NCBI GenBank assembly: GCA_031425695.1
Contig: JANPJV010000204.1
Location: 1-18,461, forward strand
Reading direction: 5' to 3'
Length of the DNA stretch: 18,461 bases
Source of the DNA: JANPJV01 sp031425695
Lineage (GTDB): Bacteria; Pseudomonadota; Gammaproteobacteria; Xanthomonadales; SZUA-5
Shown: in pieces, positions 1-7,752 of the stretch
Layout: the number at the start of each line of letters is the position of its first letter
How positions within the stretch are numbered: the first letter of the stretch is position 1
Made by a program: the position numbers and the translations under genes
Notes under the pieces: generated by a model
Seen by the model: the letters and a program-made list of their open reading frames with translations, nothing else
The model's database searches: none
Told to the model about the DNA's origin: nothing

Positions 1-38
1 AACGAAAAAGGGGCGGAAGTCATGGCGGCTGCGCACTG

Positions 39-130
39 CTTTGGCTCGGCGGGCTGCGCTGCGCGCGGACGCTTTTGCTGGTGGTGGGAAAAAGCGTCCG
101 CGCATAGCGCAGGCCCACCACCAGCCAAAA
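39..130. repeat. Long imperfect palindrome upstream of the first transporter
   Basis: The inner arms are a perfect 14-base inverted repeat (63-76 and 90-103, core GCGGACGCTTTT / AAAAGCGTCCGC) with a 13-base loop. The pairing extends outward through TGCGCT (55-60) with AGCGCA (106-111) and more loosely to about 39 and 130. The core resembles the GGACGCTTTT / AGCGTCC part of the GTGG repeats at 1691-1764 and 13666-13737, so this may be a diverged relative. The rest of 1-214 shows no gene that I can support. Confidence 0.6.
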
Positions 131-214
131 GCGCAACCGCAGCCGCGCAGGAGCGCGGCCCTCCCCAAAGCGCCGCATGCGAGAATCGCCCACCCCGCCC
201 GCCCCAAGCCTGCG

Positions 215-1504
215 ATGACCCAGCCCCAGAATCTCGAAGCCGGCAATTCCCCCGGCCGTGTGCTGTTTGCGAGCCTGATCGGCACGACCATCGAGTTCTT
301 CGATTTCTATATCTACGCGACCGCGGCGGTGTTGGTGTTTCCGACGCTGTTCTTCCCGCCCGGGGACGCGACCACGGCGACGCTGCAGTCGCTGGCGACG
401 TTTGCGCTGGCGTTCTTTGCGCGGCCGGTGGGCTCGGCGCTGTTCGGGCATTTTGGCGATCGCATCGGGCGCAAGGCGACGCTGGTCGCCGCACTGCTGA
501 CCATGGGTATTTCGACCGTACTCATCGGTCTCTTGCCGACGTACCAGCAGATCGGGATCTGGGCGCCGCTGCTACTGGCGCTGTGCCGGCTCGGCCAGGG
601 CCTCGGGCTTGGCGGCGAGTGGGGTGGCGCGGTGCTGCTGGCGACCGAGAATGCGCCGCCGGGCAAGCAGGCCTGGTACGGCATGTTTCCCCAACTCGGC
701 GCGCCGCTCGGCTTCCTGTGTTCGAGCGGCATCTTCCTGGTCCTGGCGGACACCCTCACCGAGCAGCAGTTCTTCGACTGGGGCTGGCGCATCCCGTTCC
801 TGGCGAGCTCGCTGCTGGTGCTGGTCGGCCTCTATGTGCGGCTGCGCATTGCCGAAACGCCCGCCTTCAAGCGCAGCCTCGAGCTCGAGGAACGCGTCAA
901 GGTGCCGATGCTGACGGTGCTCACCCAGCACACGCATACGCTGATTGCGGGCACCTTCACCGCGCTGGCGACCTTCGTGCTGTTCTACCTCATGACCGTG
1001 TTCACCCTGAGCTGGGGCACCTCGCAGCTCGGCTACACGCGCAAGGAATTCCTGGTGCTGCAGATGCTCGGCGTGGTGTTTTTCGCGCTGACAATTCCGC
1101 TCTCGGCGCTGATCGCCGACCGTCACGGCCGACGCGCGACGCTGATCATCGCGACCATCGCGATCGGCCTCTTTGGCCTGGTGTTCGCGCCGCTGTTCAC
1201 TGCCGGGAATGCGCTCGGCGTGGCCGTGTTCCTGAGTGTCGGCCTCGCGCTGATGGGCTTCACCTACGGCCCGCTCGGCACCGCGCTGGCGGAGCTCTTT
1301 CCGACGCCGGTGCGCTACACCGGCGCCTCGCTGACCTTCAATCTCGCCGGCATCTTCGGCGCTTCGCTGGCGCCGTACATCGCGACCACGCTCGCCGCGA
1401 AACATGGGCTGCCGTATGTTGGCTTCTACCTCACCGCGGCGGCGCTGATTACCCTCGTCGCGCTGCTTGCGCTCGGCCGGCAACGTCCGCATGCCGTCGG
1501 TTGA
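215..1504 (+). CDS. MHS-family MFS transporter (metabolite:H+ symporter type)
   Basis: This is a 429-residue polytopic inner-membrane protein of the major facilitator superfamily, metabolite:H+ symporter branch (relatives include ShiA, YhjE, ProP and KgtP). It should import an organic acid or other small metabolite with protons; the substrate cannot be read from sequence. The MHS signature is visible: TIEFFDFYIYA in helix 1, the loop motif GHFGDRIGRK after helix 2, GLGLGGEWGGAVL in helix 4, GWRIPF before the central loop, and a second DRHGRR loop in the C-terminal half. About twelve hydrophobic segments are present and the length is normal. The frame is open upstream to 41, but the upstream residues are Arg/Ala/Pro-rich and overlap the palindrome, so ATG 215 is chosen; it lacks a clear ribosome binding site. 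The stop lies inside the next small gene. Confidence 0.9.
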   Translation: MTQPQNLEAGNSPGRVLFASLIGTTIEFFDFYIYATAAVLVFPTLFFPPGDATTATLQSLATFALAFFARPVGSALFGHFGDRIGRKATLVAALLTMGISTVLIGLLPTYQQIGIWAPLLLALCRLGQGLGLGGEWGGAVLLATENAPPGKQAWYGMFPQLGAPLGFLCSSGIFLVLADTLTEQQFFDWGWRIPFLASSLLVLVGLYVRLRIAETPAFKRSLELEERVKVPMLTVLTQHTHTLIAGTFTALATFVLFYLMTVFTLSWGTSQLGYTRKEFLVLQMLGVVFFALTIPLSALIADRHGRRATLIIATIAIGLFGLVFAPLFTAGNALGVAVFLSVGLALMGFTYGPLGTALAELFPTPVRYTGASLTFNLAGIFGASLAPYIATTLAAKHGLPYVGFYLTAAALITLVALLALGRQRPHAVG

Positions 1505-1688
1505 GGCGATTCCGCTACCGAATCTCGCTTGCCCGCTGTGCGGCGGACCGAATCGGTGTGCCCCGGCCAGAACCGGGAGCTTCGAAAGCGTGTGCTGGTG
1601 TACCGCGGTGAAGGTTGACGCGGAGGCGTTGGCGCGGGTCGAGACGCGGGAGGCATGTCTGTGTTCGGCGTGCGCCAGGTGCTCTTGA
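1491..1688 (+). CDS. Small cysteine-rich CWC-family protein
   Basis: This is a 65-residue protein with nine cysteines (C14, C17, C23, C35, C37, C56, C58, C61, C64). It begins its conserved part with CPLCGGPNRCA, then a CWC motif, then ACLCSACA. This order is that of the cysteine-rich CWC family, whose function is unknown; the Cys pattern suggests binding of a metal, probably zinc (inference). The ATG at 1491 overlaps the last 14 bases of the transporter gene in another frame, and no good ribosome binding site precedes it, so translation is probably coupled to that gene. An in-frame TTG at 1467 would add eight residues with no similarity to the family. It is followed within a few bases by the GTGG-type palindrome at 1691. 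The fit to the family pattern over its whole length makes a chance open frame unlikely. Confidence 0.82.
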   Translation: MPSVEAIPLPNLACPLCGGPNRCAPARTGSFESVCWCTAVKVDAEALARVETREACLCSACARCS

Positions 1689-1690
1689 TG

Positions 1691-1764
1691 CGTGGGTTCG
1701 GACCTTGTCCGAACGCTTTTCGGCCGGGCCGCAGGAGAGCGTCCGGACAAGGTCCGGACCCACG
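1691..1764. repeat. Inverted pair of GTGG-type REP-like units (family A)
   Basis: Two 26-base arms (1691-1716 and 1739-1764) form an inverted repeat with two mismatches around a 22-base linker. Each arm also folds on its own: the left arm reads GTGG, then GTTCGGAC, CTT, GTCCGAAC; the right arm, read on the - strand, is GTGG, then GTCCGGAC, CTT, GTCCGGAC. The two arm differences are exactly compensatory within the left unit. The element lies between the CWC gene stop and the second transporter and could act as a transcript-end structure. Confidence 0.9.
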
Positions 1765-1814
1765 AAAGCGACGCGTCGCCATTGGCATTTGCGTGCTTGC
1801 CTGTTGCATCACTC

Positions 1815-1820
1815 GAGAGA
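1815..1820 (+). promoter_or_regulatory. Ribosome binding site that sets a TTG start
   Basis: GAGAGA lies four bases before TTG 1825. There is no ATG or GTG between the open frame's upstream part and the first transmembrane helix at a sensible distance, so this site supports TTG as the start codon of the second transporter. Confidence 0.55.
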
Positions 1821-1824
1821 TCGA

Positions 1825-3105
1825 TTGACTACCCGAACTCCCCTCAACCGCCTGCGCTCGATCTTCTCCGGCTCGGTCGGCAATCTGGTCGAGTGGTACG
1901 ACTGGTACGTCTATGCCGCGTTTTCGCTGTACTTCGCGAAGTCGTTCTTCCCACAGGGCGATGCCACGGCGCAGTTGCTGAACACCGCGGCGGTGTTCGC
2001 GGTCGGCTTCCTGATGCGGCCGATCGGTGGCTGGCTGATGGGCATCTATGCCGACCGCCGCGGGCGCAAGGCGGCGTTGATGTTCTCCGTGGTGCTGATG
2101 TGCTCCGGCTCGCTGATCATTGCGCTGACGCCGGGCTATGCGACGATCGGCGTCGCCGCGCCGATCATCCTCGTCATCGCGCGCATGCTGCAGGGCCTCT
2201 CCGTCGGCGGCGAGTACGGCTGTTCGGCGACGTACCTGAGCGAGATGGCGAGCGCCAGGCATCGCGGGTTCTGGTCGAGCTTCCAGTACGTCACCCTGAT
2301 CCTCGGACAGTTGCTCGCGCTCGGCGTGCTGATCGCGCTGCAGCAGTGGTTTCTCACCCCGGCCGAGCTCGAAGCGTGGGGCTGGCGGATCCCGTTCGCG
2401 ATTGGCGCACTGTGCGCGGTGGTGGCGCTCTGGCTGCGCCGGAACATGGCCGAGACGGAGTGCTTCGTCGAGCAGGACGCAGCGCCGAAAAAAGGCTCGC
2501 TGCGGGTGCTGCTCGAATACCCGCGCGAGGTGCTGATGGTCGTCGGCCTCACCATGGGCGGCACGCTTGCCTTCTACACGTACACGACCTACATGCAGAA
2601 ATTCCTGGTCAACAGCGCCGGCATGAGTCGCGACACCGCGACCCTGGTGTCGGCCGCCTCACTGACCGTGTTCATGCTGTTGCAGCCACTGTTCGGCGCG
2701 CTCTCGGATCGCATCGGGCGGCGCCCGCTGCTGATCGGTTTCGGCGTGCTCGGCACGCTCTGCACGGTGCCGATCCTGACTGCGCTGGCCGCGGTGGAAA
2801 CGCCGCTGCAGGCCTTCGGCCTGATCATGGCTGCGCTGCTGATCGTCAGCGGCTACACCTCGATCAACGCGGTGGTCAAGGCCGAGCTCTTCCCGGTCCG
2901 CATCCGCGCCCTCGGCGTCGGCCTGCCCTACGCGCTCGCGGTTTCGATATTCGGCGGCACCGCCGAATACGTCGCGCTGTGGTTCAAGAAGGTGGGCATG
3001 GAATCGGGCTTCTATTGGTACGTCACCGCCTGCATTGCCTGCTCGCTGCTGGTGTATTTGTGGATGCCGGATACGAAGCGCGAGTCACGCATCGACCGGG
3101 ACTGA
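1825..3105 (+). CDS. MHS-family MFS transporter (KgtP-like dicarboxylate/H+ symporter type)
   Basis: This is a 426-residue twelve-helix inner-membrane transporter of the MHS branch. It reads SGSVGNLVEWYDWYVYAAF in helix 1, GIYADRRGRK in the first conserved loop, QGLSVGGEYG in helix 4, GWRIPF before the central loop and GALSDRIGRR in the second half. The NLVEWYDWY start and overall motif set resemble alpha-ketoglutarate permease KgtP more than the neighbour upstream does, so a dicarboxylate is a reasonable but unproven substrate. The frame is open from 1615, but the extra 70 residues would run through the palindrome at 1691-1764, so the start is placed at TTG 1825 with the GAGAGA site just upstream. 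The gene belongs to the same family as the one at 215-1504 but differs along its whole length, so the pair is not a recent duplication. It converges with the DoxX gene across a REP pair. Confidence 0.9.
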   Translation: MTTRTPLNRLRSIFSGSVGNLVEWYDWYVYAAFSLYFAKSFFPQGDATAQLLNTAAVFAVGFLMRPIGGWLMGIYADRRGRKAALMFSVVLMCSGSLIIALTPGYATIGVAAPIILVIARMLQGLSVGGEYGCSATYLSEMASARHRGFWSSFQYVTLILGQLLALGVLIALQQWFLTPAELEAWGWRIPFAIGALCAVVALWLRRNMAETECFVEQDAAPKKGSLRVLLEYPREVLMVVGLTMGGTLAFYTYTTYMQKFLVNSAGMSRDTATLVSAASLTVFMLLQPLFGALSDRIGRRPLLIGFGVLGTLCTVPILTALAAVETPLQAFGLIMAALLIVSGYTSINAVVKAELFPVRIRALGVGLPYALAVSIFGGTAEYVALWFKKVGMESGFYWYVTACIACSLLVYLWMPDTKRESRIDRD

Positions 3106-3129
3106 TTTGGCGGCACGCCACCTTGCTTT

Positions 3130-3281
3130 CGTAGGTCAGGTTGCGCCCGCACAATCTCGGCGCGGGCCTCGCGCTCAATCGGTCGCTACCTGACATCGAT
3201 TCGCTGGCTGACCTAGTCAGGTAGTGCCCGATCGACTGGGTCGTCCCACCGGGCTCCGGGCGGGGCCCAACCTGACCTACG
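3130..3281. repeat. Inverted pair of GTAG-type REP-like units (family B) at a convergent junction
   Basis: A + unit runs 3131-3195 (GTAGGTCAGGTTGCGCCCGC ... GCTACCTGAC) and a - unit runs 3280-3217 (the same ends on the other strand). They fill the 177-base gap between the stops of the second transporter and the DoxX gene. The outer bases (GTAGGTCAGGTT / AACCTGACCTAC) are also complementary to each other, so the whole block could fold as one structure. Such pairs often end or stabilise transcripts; that role here is inference. Confidence 0.85.
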
Positions 3282-3282
3282 T

Positions 3283-3951
3283 TCAAGCTCTCGCGCTCCG
3301 CCAGCCGATCACCGCCAACACCGCCGCAATTCCCAGCAGCACCGCGCCCACAGTCGGCATCAGCATCAGGAACGGCAGGGCGAGGATCGCGACGGCGAGG
3401 GCCCAGGCCCAGGCGTCGTTCTTTTCGGCCGGATGGGTTGGGGCGCCAAGCGACTTGGCGATCAGGTGGTCGAGGCTGAGCTTGCCCGGGCCGTTGAAGA
3501 TCAGCGGCAGCAGCATGACCACGAACAGCAGCGGCAGCTTGTAGTTGCCGTGTCCCATGTCGGTGATCGCGTAGCCCTTGAGCAGGTCGCCCCACATGGT
3601 CCACATGTCCGGCCAATGCACGGCCGCGGTGGCGACGAAAGTCAGGAACAAGAGGCTGAAGGCGAAGAAACGCGTGCCGAGTCCGAGCCAAAGCATGATT
3701 CCGCCGATGATCTCGAACCAGGTGGCGATGAACCAGCTCGCGTCGGCCGGCACCACGTTGAAGGGGAATGGAAAGCTCGATTGCAGGTCAGCGAACCAGT
3801 TCTCGCCGTTGAGCTTTTCCAGCCCGGATTCGAAGAACTCCCAGCCCATCACGATGCGCATCACCAGCGGCGGAATCACTTCCCCGGCCGCGCGCAGGCG
3901 CATCACCAGCTGTTCCCAATGCCCCATCAGCCGCGCCGAAATGAGTGCCAT
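3283..3951 (-). CDS. DoxX-family integral membrane protein
   Basis: This is a 222-residue membrane protein with about five to six hydrophobic segments. The N-terminal part reads PPLVMRIVMGWEFFESGLEKL, the typical opening of DoxX/DoxD-like proteins, followed by WFADLQ, FIATWFEIIGGIMLWLGLGTR and FAFSLLFLTFVATAAVHWPD. Family members are quinone-linked or redox-associated membrane proteins of mostly unknown role, so no reaction is assigned. The C-terminal part (from about 175) adds two more hydrophobic stretches after a KNDAWAW segment. ATG at 3951 has GGGGA five bases upstream. It is a single gene between two repeat blocks, with no evident operon partner. Confidence 0.82.
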   Translation of the reverse strand: MALISARLMGHWEQLVMRLRAAGEVIPPLVMRIVMGWEFFESGLEKLNGENWFADLQSSFPFPFNVVPADASWFIATWFEIIGGIMLWLGLGTRFFAFSLLFLTFVATAAVHWPDMWTMWGDLLKGYAITDMGHGNYKLPLLFVVMLLPLIFNGPGKLSLDHLIAKSLGAPTHPAEKNDAWAWALAVAILALPFLMLMPTVGAVLLGIAAVLAVIGWRSARA

Positions 3952-3972
3952 GTCGATCCCCCGATCCGTTTT

Positions 3973-4106
3973 CGTAGGTCAGGTGCGCCCGCGCCGAATT
4001 GATCCCAAGCGATCCAAAGTAATCGGGCGCTACCTGACATTGGTAGGTCAGGTTGCGCCCGCGTCGAGTCGATCGAGCGATCGCCGTGGTCGGGCGCTAC
4101 CTGACA
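3973..4106 (+). repeat. Two tandem GTAG-type REP-like units (family B)
   Basis: Two units in the same orientation, 3974-4038 and 4043-4105, each begin GTAGGTCAGG(T)TGCGCCCGCG and end CGGGCGCTACCTGAC. The two ends of each unit form a stem of about 15 bp with one conserved T/T mismatch (absent in the first unit, which lacks that T) and a loop of about 27-31 bases that differs between the units. Confidence 0.85.
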
Positions 4107-4157
4107 ACTGCGCAGTAGACGCGCAGCAATGGGACCGGGCAAGGCGGCGCTCGCTTT

Positions 4158-4382
4158 CGTAGGCCAGGTTGCGCCCGCGTCGATTCGACACGATCTGGAA
4201 CACCGCGTGTCAGGTAGCGCCCGAGCAAAGCTTGTCGCATGTCGGCACACGGCGCGGGCGCAACCTAACCTACGACAACGGTGTCGAACGATTGCGGTGC
4301 GATCTGGAACACCGCGTGTCAGGTAGCGCCCGATCGAAGTCTGTCGCGTATCGACATACGACGCGGGCGCAACCTGACCTAC
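4158..4382. repeat. Truncated unit plus two tandem inverted GTAG-type units (family B)
   Basis: 4159-4179 is the 5' half of a + unit with no matching 3' half. It is followed by two - units, 4274-4209 and 4382-4318. The stretch CGATCTGGAACACCGCGTGT plus the following unit end occurs at 4191-4224 and again identically at 4300-4333, so a block of about 84 bases has been duplicated with a 109-base period. The loops of the two copies have since diverged. Confidence 0.85.
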
Positions 4383-4403
4383 AAAAGCACGGCCGACTCC
4401 TTG

Positions 4404-7400
4404 TTAGCGCGGCCGCCCAAACTCACTCGGCGCCGGCTGTGCTTCGATCACCGGCAGCGGGTTCGCTTCCAGCTCGGCGAGCAGCTCGGCAACGGCTCTT
4501 TCGATGCTCGGATCGCGGCCCTGGGACAGCAAATGCGGGCTGTCGATGACCTCGATGTCGGGCACGACGCCTTCGTTCTCGACCGCCCATTTCCCATCGG
4601 CGGACATGAAGCGGAAGGTCGATGCGCTGGTGCCGCCGCCGTCGGCGAGGGTGGGATTGCCGGAGAGCCCGATCAGGCCGCCCCAGGTGCGGGTGCCGAT
4701 CAGCTTGCCGAGCTTGAGCTCGCGGAAATAGAACGGCAGCGCGTCGCCGCCGGAAGACGACAACCCGTTGATCAGCATCGCTTTCGGGCCGCGGTGCGAG
4801 AGGAAGGGTTGCGCCTGCGGCGCCAGGCCGCGGCGCTTCCAGTAGTTGAGCGGCTTGCGCGCCAGGATCTCGATCATGCGGTCGGGGATGAAGCCGCCGC
4901 CGTTGTAGCGGTCATCGATGATCAGCGCGTCTTTGGTGATCTGGCTGGGGAACTGCTTGAACAGCTCGCGATTGCCGTCGACATGCGTGTTCGGCAGGTG
5001 GATGTAGCCGATGCGCCCGCCCGACAGTCGATCGACCATGGCCCGCCGCTCCTGCACGCGGTCGAGATAGCGCAGCCAGCGCTCGCTGCCCTGCGCCTTG
5101 ACATCAACGGTGCGCGCACCTTTTGCCGAGGGCCGGCTGTTGAGCTTGAGCCGGATCAGGCGGCCAGCCTTGTTCTCGAGCAACTGGTAAAAGTTCTGCA
5201 CGCTCGTCGCCGGCACGCCGTCGACCGCGATCACGTAGTCGCCGACCTTCGCATCCACGCCGGCTTCAGTCAGCGGCGAGCGGAAGATGTCCGACCAGTT
5301 CTGGCCCGGGAAAATCTTGGTGATGCGGAAGTAGCCAGATTCATCGGCTGCGAATTCGGCACCGAGAAAGCCGCCAGCCTTCCGTTCGACTGCCGGCTCG
5401 TCGCCGCGCTCGACATAGATGTGGCCGGCATTGAGCTCGCCCGCCATCTCACTGAAGAGATGGTCGAGATCGGCGCGGTGGGCGACATGTCCGAGCAGCG
5501 CCGCGTACTTGGCATGGATCGCTGGCCAGTCGTTGCCGTGCATGCCCTCGTCGTAGAACCAGTCGCGCCAGATGCGCCAGCCGTCGCGCAACATCTGCGC
5601 CCACTCCACCGGCGGATCGATGCGCAGCTCGAGGCGCTTCAGATCCAGCACCTTGGAGGCATCCTGGTCGGCGATGGCATCGGCAATGCCGAGCTTGTCG
5701 GGCCCGGTGCGAAACAGGACCTTCTCGCCATTGGCGGACAGCACGTAGCCATTGATGCCCTTGAGGATGGTGACTTCCTTGGCATCCTCGACATTGAAGA
5801 ACTTGAGGTCGGCCCCGTTCGGCGCGCCGGTAAAGGCGACATAGAACAGGCCCTTGGAACTGCCCGTGAGGCCGGCGTAGTTGCCGGGGCCGACGCCCAG
5901 CACGGTCACCCGATTCTCGAATCCTTCGACATCGAAGCGCACGCGACCGTCTGGCTTCGGCGGATCCTTATCCTTCTTGTCGTCACTGCCCTCCGATTCC
6001 TCCGACGCGTCGTCGCCATTGATCTCGTCCGACTTGAGGCGATTGAGCGGCGTCTCGTCCGCAGACAAGGTGGCGGCGTAGAGGCGAGTACTGTTGGTGT
6101 AGAGATAGTTGAACTCGTAGCTCGAAAAGCTCAGGTTGTGATCACGGTTGGAGGTGAAATACAGATAGCGGCCCTTGGGATCGAACGCCGGCGTGTCGGC
6201 ATCGAAGTCGCCATTGGTGAGTTGGCGCGCCTTGCCGCCGACACCGTAGTGCCAGAGCCGCTCGAGGCCGGCGGCATCGGTCTTGACGTAGACCAGGTGC
6301 ATGCCATCGGGCGACCACACATAGTCGGTGATCTCATTGCCGACGGTTGCGGTATCGACCTCGGAGGTGCGCGCGCTGGCCACGTCGATCACGCGCAGGC
6401 GATTTTTCTTGTCGCTGTAGGCGATGCGCTTGCCGTCGGCCGAGAACTTCGGCGCAAAGCGCCAGATATCGCCATCAGTGCTGAGGCGGCGCGGCTCGTC
6501 GCTGCCATCGGACGCGCGAACGTAGATCTCGTATTCACCGCTCGCGTCGGACAGGTAGACGACCAGGCGGCCATCCGGGGAAAAGCTGGCGCTGATCTCG
6601 CGCTCGCCTGGCGTGTGGCTGATGTTGCGGATTTCGCCGTTCTTCGCCGGCACCGTGAACAGCTCGCCGCGCGCGGCGAGCAAGGCGCGCTCGCCCTTTG
6701 GGGAAAGGTCGAAGCTCTCGATCTGGTTGGCGACATTCTTGATCGAGGCCAATGCCTGCGGCCGGTCGCCGCTGACTTCGATCGCAAGCTTGGTGGTGGC
6801 GTTGTCGGCCGGATTGAACAGCCACAGCTGCCCGGCCTGCTCGAACACGATGGCATCCGCACCGGCGCTCGGCCACAGCACGTCGTAATCGGTGAAATGG
6901 GTCACCTGCGTCGCCTCGCCGCCTTCCGGCGAGACCTTCCAGAGGTTCAGCGTGTACTCGCGATCGGAGGTGAAGTAGATGCTGTCGCCGATCCAGGTGG
7001 GCTGGTTGTCGGTGGCGCGGTGATCGGTCAGTCGCTTGGAATCGTTGGCTAGGAGATCGTAGACCCAGACATCCTGGGCACGTCCGCCGCGGGTGCGCTT
7101 CCAGGTGCGAAACTCGCGGTCGATCGGCGTGTAGACGTATTTCGTCCCGTCCGGCGAGAGCATGCCGCCGCCGGTTTCGGGCACTGGCAATGGCTGCTCC
7201 ATGCCGCCCTTGAACGGCACGTAGTACGGACGCCCCGCGCGTTCGTCGAAGGGGTCGCGATTCATGCGCACCAGGATGCGCGTGCCGTCCGGCGTCCAGT
7301 CGAGCACGCGATAATCGAAGCCACCGCGCGGCGGCATCGGGCCAACGTCCGAATACCAGGTCAACTGGCGCGGCTGCGCGCTGCCGTCGGCCGGGATCAC

Positions 7401-7670
7401 CCATACCTGGCGCGTGCCCGAGTATTCCGCCGAAAAAGCGATCCACCGGCAGTCGGGCGAAAACTTGGGAAACAGCTCCAGGCCCGCATGCGACGTCAAC
7501 CTGCGCGCGGCACCGCCCGCGCGCCCGACGAGGTGGATATCGCCAGCGTAGACGAACGCGACTTGGTTGCTGCAGACATCCGGAAAGCGCAGCAACTGTG
7601 TCGGTGCGGCGGTTGCCGCCTGCATGAAAAGCACCGACGCGCACAGCGTCAGCAACGGCCGAAAAGACAT
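4404..7670 (-). CDS. Tricorn-type S41 peptidase, secreted, with beta-propeller and PDZ domains
   Basis: This 1088-residue protein matches the tricorn protease layout. Residues 1-22 form a signal peptide (MSFRPLLTLCASVLFMQAATAA), so it should work outside the cytoplasm, unlike the archaeal enzyme. Then come TolB/WD-like propeller repeats (SPDG..IAF, FSPDGRLVVY, FSADGKRIAYS, WSPDGMHLVY) to about 690, broken by an acidic EESEGSDDKKDKD linker near 550-575; a helical region; a PDZ domain at about 757-860 (AKVGDYVIAVDGVPA); and the catalytic S41 domain. Candidate catalytic residues are H750 in GELNAGHIYV, S973 in LSSSGGD and E1031 in VENEGVVPD, close to tricorn H746, S965 and E1023. The residue before the His is Gly, where the Thermoplasma enzyme has Ser745. 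The role is probably degradation of peptides. ATG 7670 is preceded by GGAG; the open frame continues to 7805 but those residues come from repeat DNA. Confidence 0.93.
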   Translation of the reverse strand: MSFRPLLTLCASVLFMQAATAAPTQLLRFPDVCSNQVAFVYAGDIHLVGRAGGAARRLTSHAGLELFPKFSPDCRWIAFSAEYSGTRQVWVIPADGSAQPRQLTWYSDVGPMPPRGGFDYRVLDWTPDGTRILVRMNRDPFDERAGRPYYVPFKGGMEQPLPVPETGGGMLSPDGTKYVYTPIDREFRTWKRTRGGRAQDVWVYDLLANDSKRLTDHRATDNQPTWIGDSIYFTSDREYTLNLWKVSPEGGEATQVTHFTDYDVLWPSAGADAIVFEQAGQLWLFNPADNATTKLAIEVSGDRPQALASIKNVANQIESFDLSPKGERALLAARGELFTVPAKNGEIRNISHTPGEREISASFSPDGRLVVYLSDASGEYEIYVRASDGSDEPRRLSTDGDIWRFAPKFSADGKRIAYSDKKNRLRVIDVASARTSEVDTATVGNEITDYVWSPDGMHLVYVKTDAAGLERLWHYGVGGKARQLTNGDFDADTPAFDPKGRYLYFTSNRDHNLSFSSYEFNYLYTNSTRLYAATLSADETPLNRLKSDEINGDDASEESEGSDDKKDKDPPKPDGRVRFDVEGFENRVTVLGVGPGNYAGLTGSSKGLFYVAFTGAPNGADLKFFNVEDAKEVTILKGINGYVLSANGEKVLFRTGPDKLGIADAIADQDASKVLDLKRLELRIDPPVEWAQMLRDGWRIWRDWFYDEGMHGNDWPAIHAKYAALLGHVAHRADLDHLFSEMAGELNAGHIYVERGDEPAVERKAGGFLGAEFAADESGYFRITKIFPGQNWSDIFRSPLTEAGVDAKVGDYVIAVDGVPATSVQNFYQLLENKAGRLIRLKLNSRPSAKGARTVDVKAQGSERWLRYLDRVQERRAMVDRLSGGRIGYIHLPNTHVDGNRELFKQFPSQITKDALIIDDRYNGGGFIPDRMIEILARKPLNYWKRRGLAPQAQPFLSHRGPKAMLINGLSSSGGDALPFYFRELKLGKLIGTRTWGGLIGLSGNPTLADGGGTSASTFRFMSADGKWAVENEGVVPDIEVIDSPHLLSQGRDPSIERAVAELLAELEANPLPVIEAQPAPSEFGRPR

Positions 7671-7752
7671 GGGGGCTCCAACACGCGCGCGGGGCCGCCG
7701 AGCATAGGGGTCGTCAAGCGCGGGGGCGTGTGACAGAAGTTGGTGCGCCGCT

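Larger units (their letters stand above)
3952..4403. other. 452-base gene-free spacer filled with GTAG-type repeats
   Basis: Between the start of the DoxX gene and the stop of the tricorn gene there is no open frame with protein-like composition. Nearly the whole spacer is made of family B repeat units (listed separately at 3973-4106 and 4158-4382). The short unrepeated piece 4107-4157 shows nothing I recognise. A DoxX promoter should lie at its left edge, but no convincing -35/-10 pair was found there. Confidence 0.75.

Noticed and set aside
22..1611. A 529-codon + strand frame covering the first transporter
   Set aside because: Its translation is Arg/Ala/His-rich without membrane segments, while the overlapping frame carries all MHS motifs.
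215..3105. Two neighbouring transporters as a recent tandem duplication
   Set aside because: They share only family-level motifs and differ throughout in sequence and loop content, so they are old paralogues or independent arrivals.
3973..4382. Regularly repeated DNA that could suggest a CRISPR array
   Set aside because: The repeats alternate in orientation, are palindromic REP-like units with irregular spacing, include a truncated copy, and no cas gene is nearby.
4281..7052. A 923-codon open frame on the + strand opposite the tricorn gene
   Set aside because: It is the antisense shadow of a well-supported protease gene in GC-rich DNA; its translation is rich in Arg, Ala, Asp and Val with no domain pattern, and its start lies in repeat DNA.
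7701..7717. TTGACG and TATGCT upstream of the tricorn gene as a sigma-70 promoter
   Set aside because: The two hexamers on the - strand are only five bases apart, far from the needed 16-18, and no other -35 fits the TATGCT.
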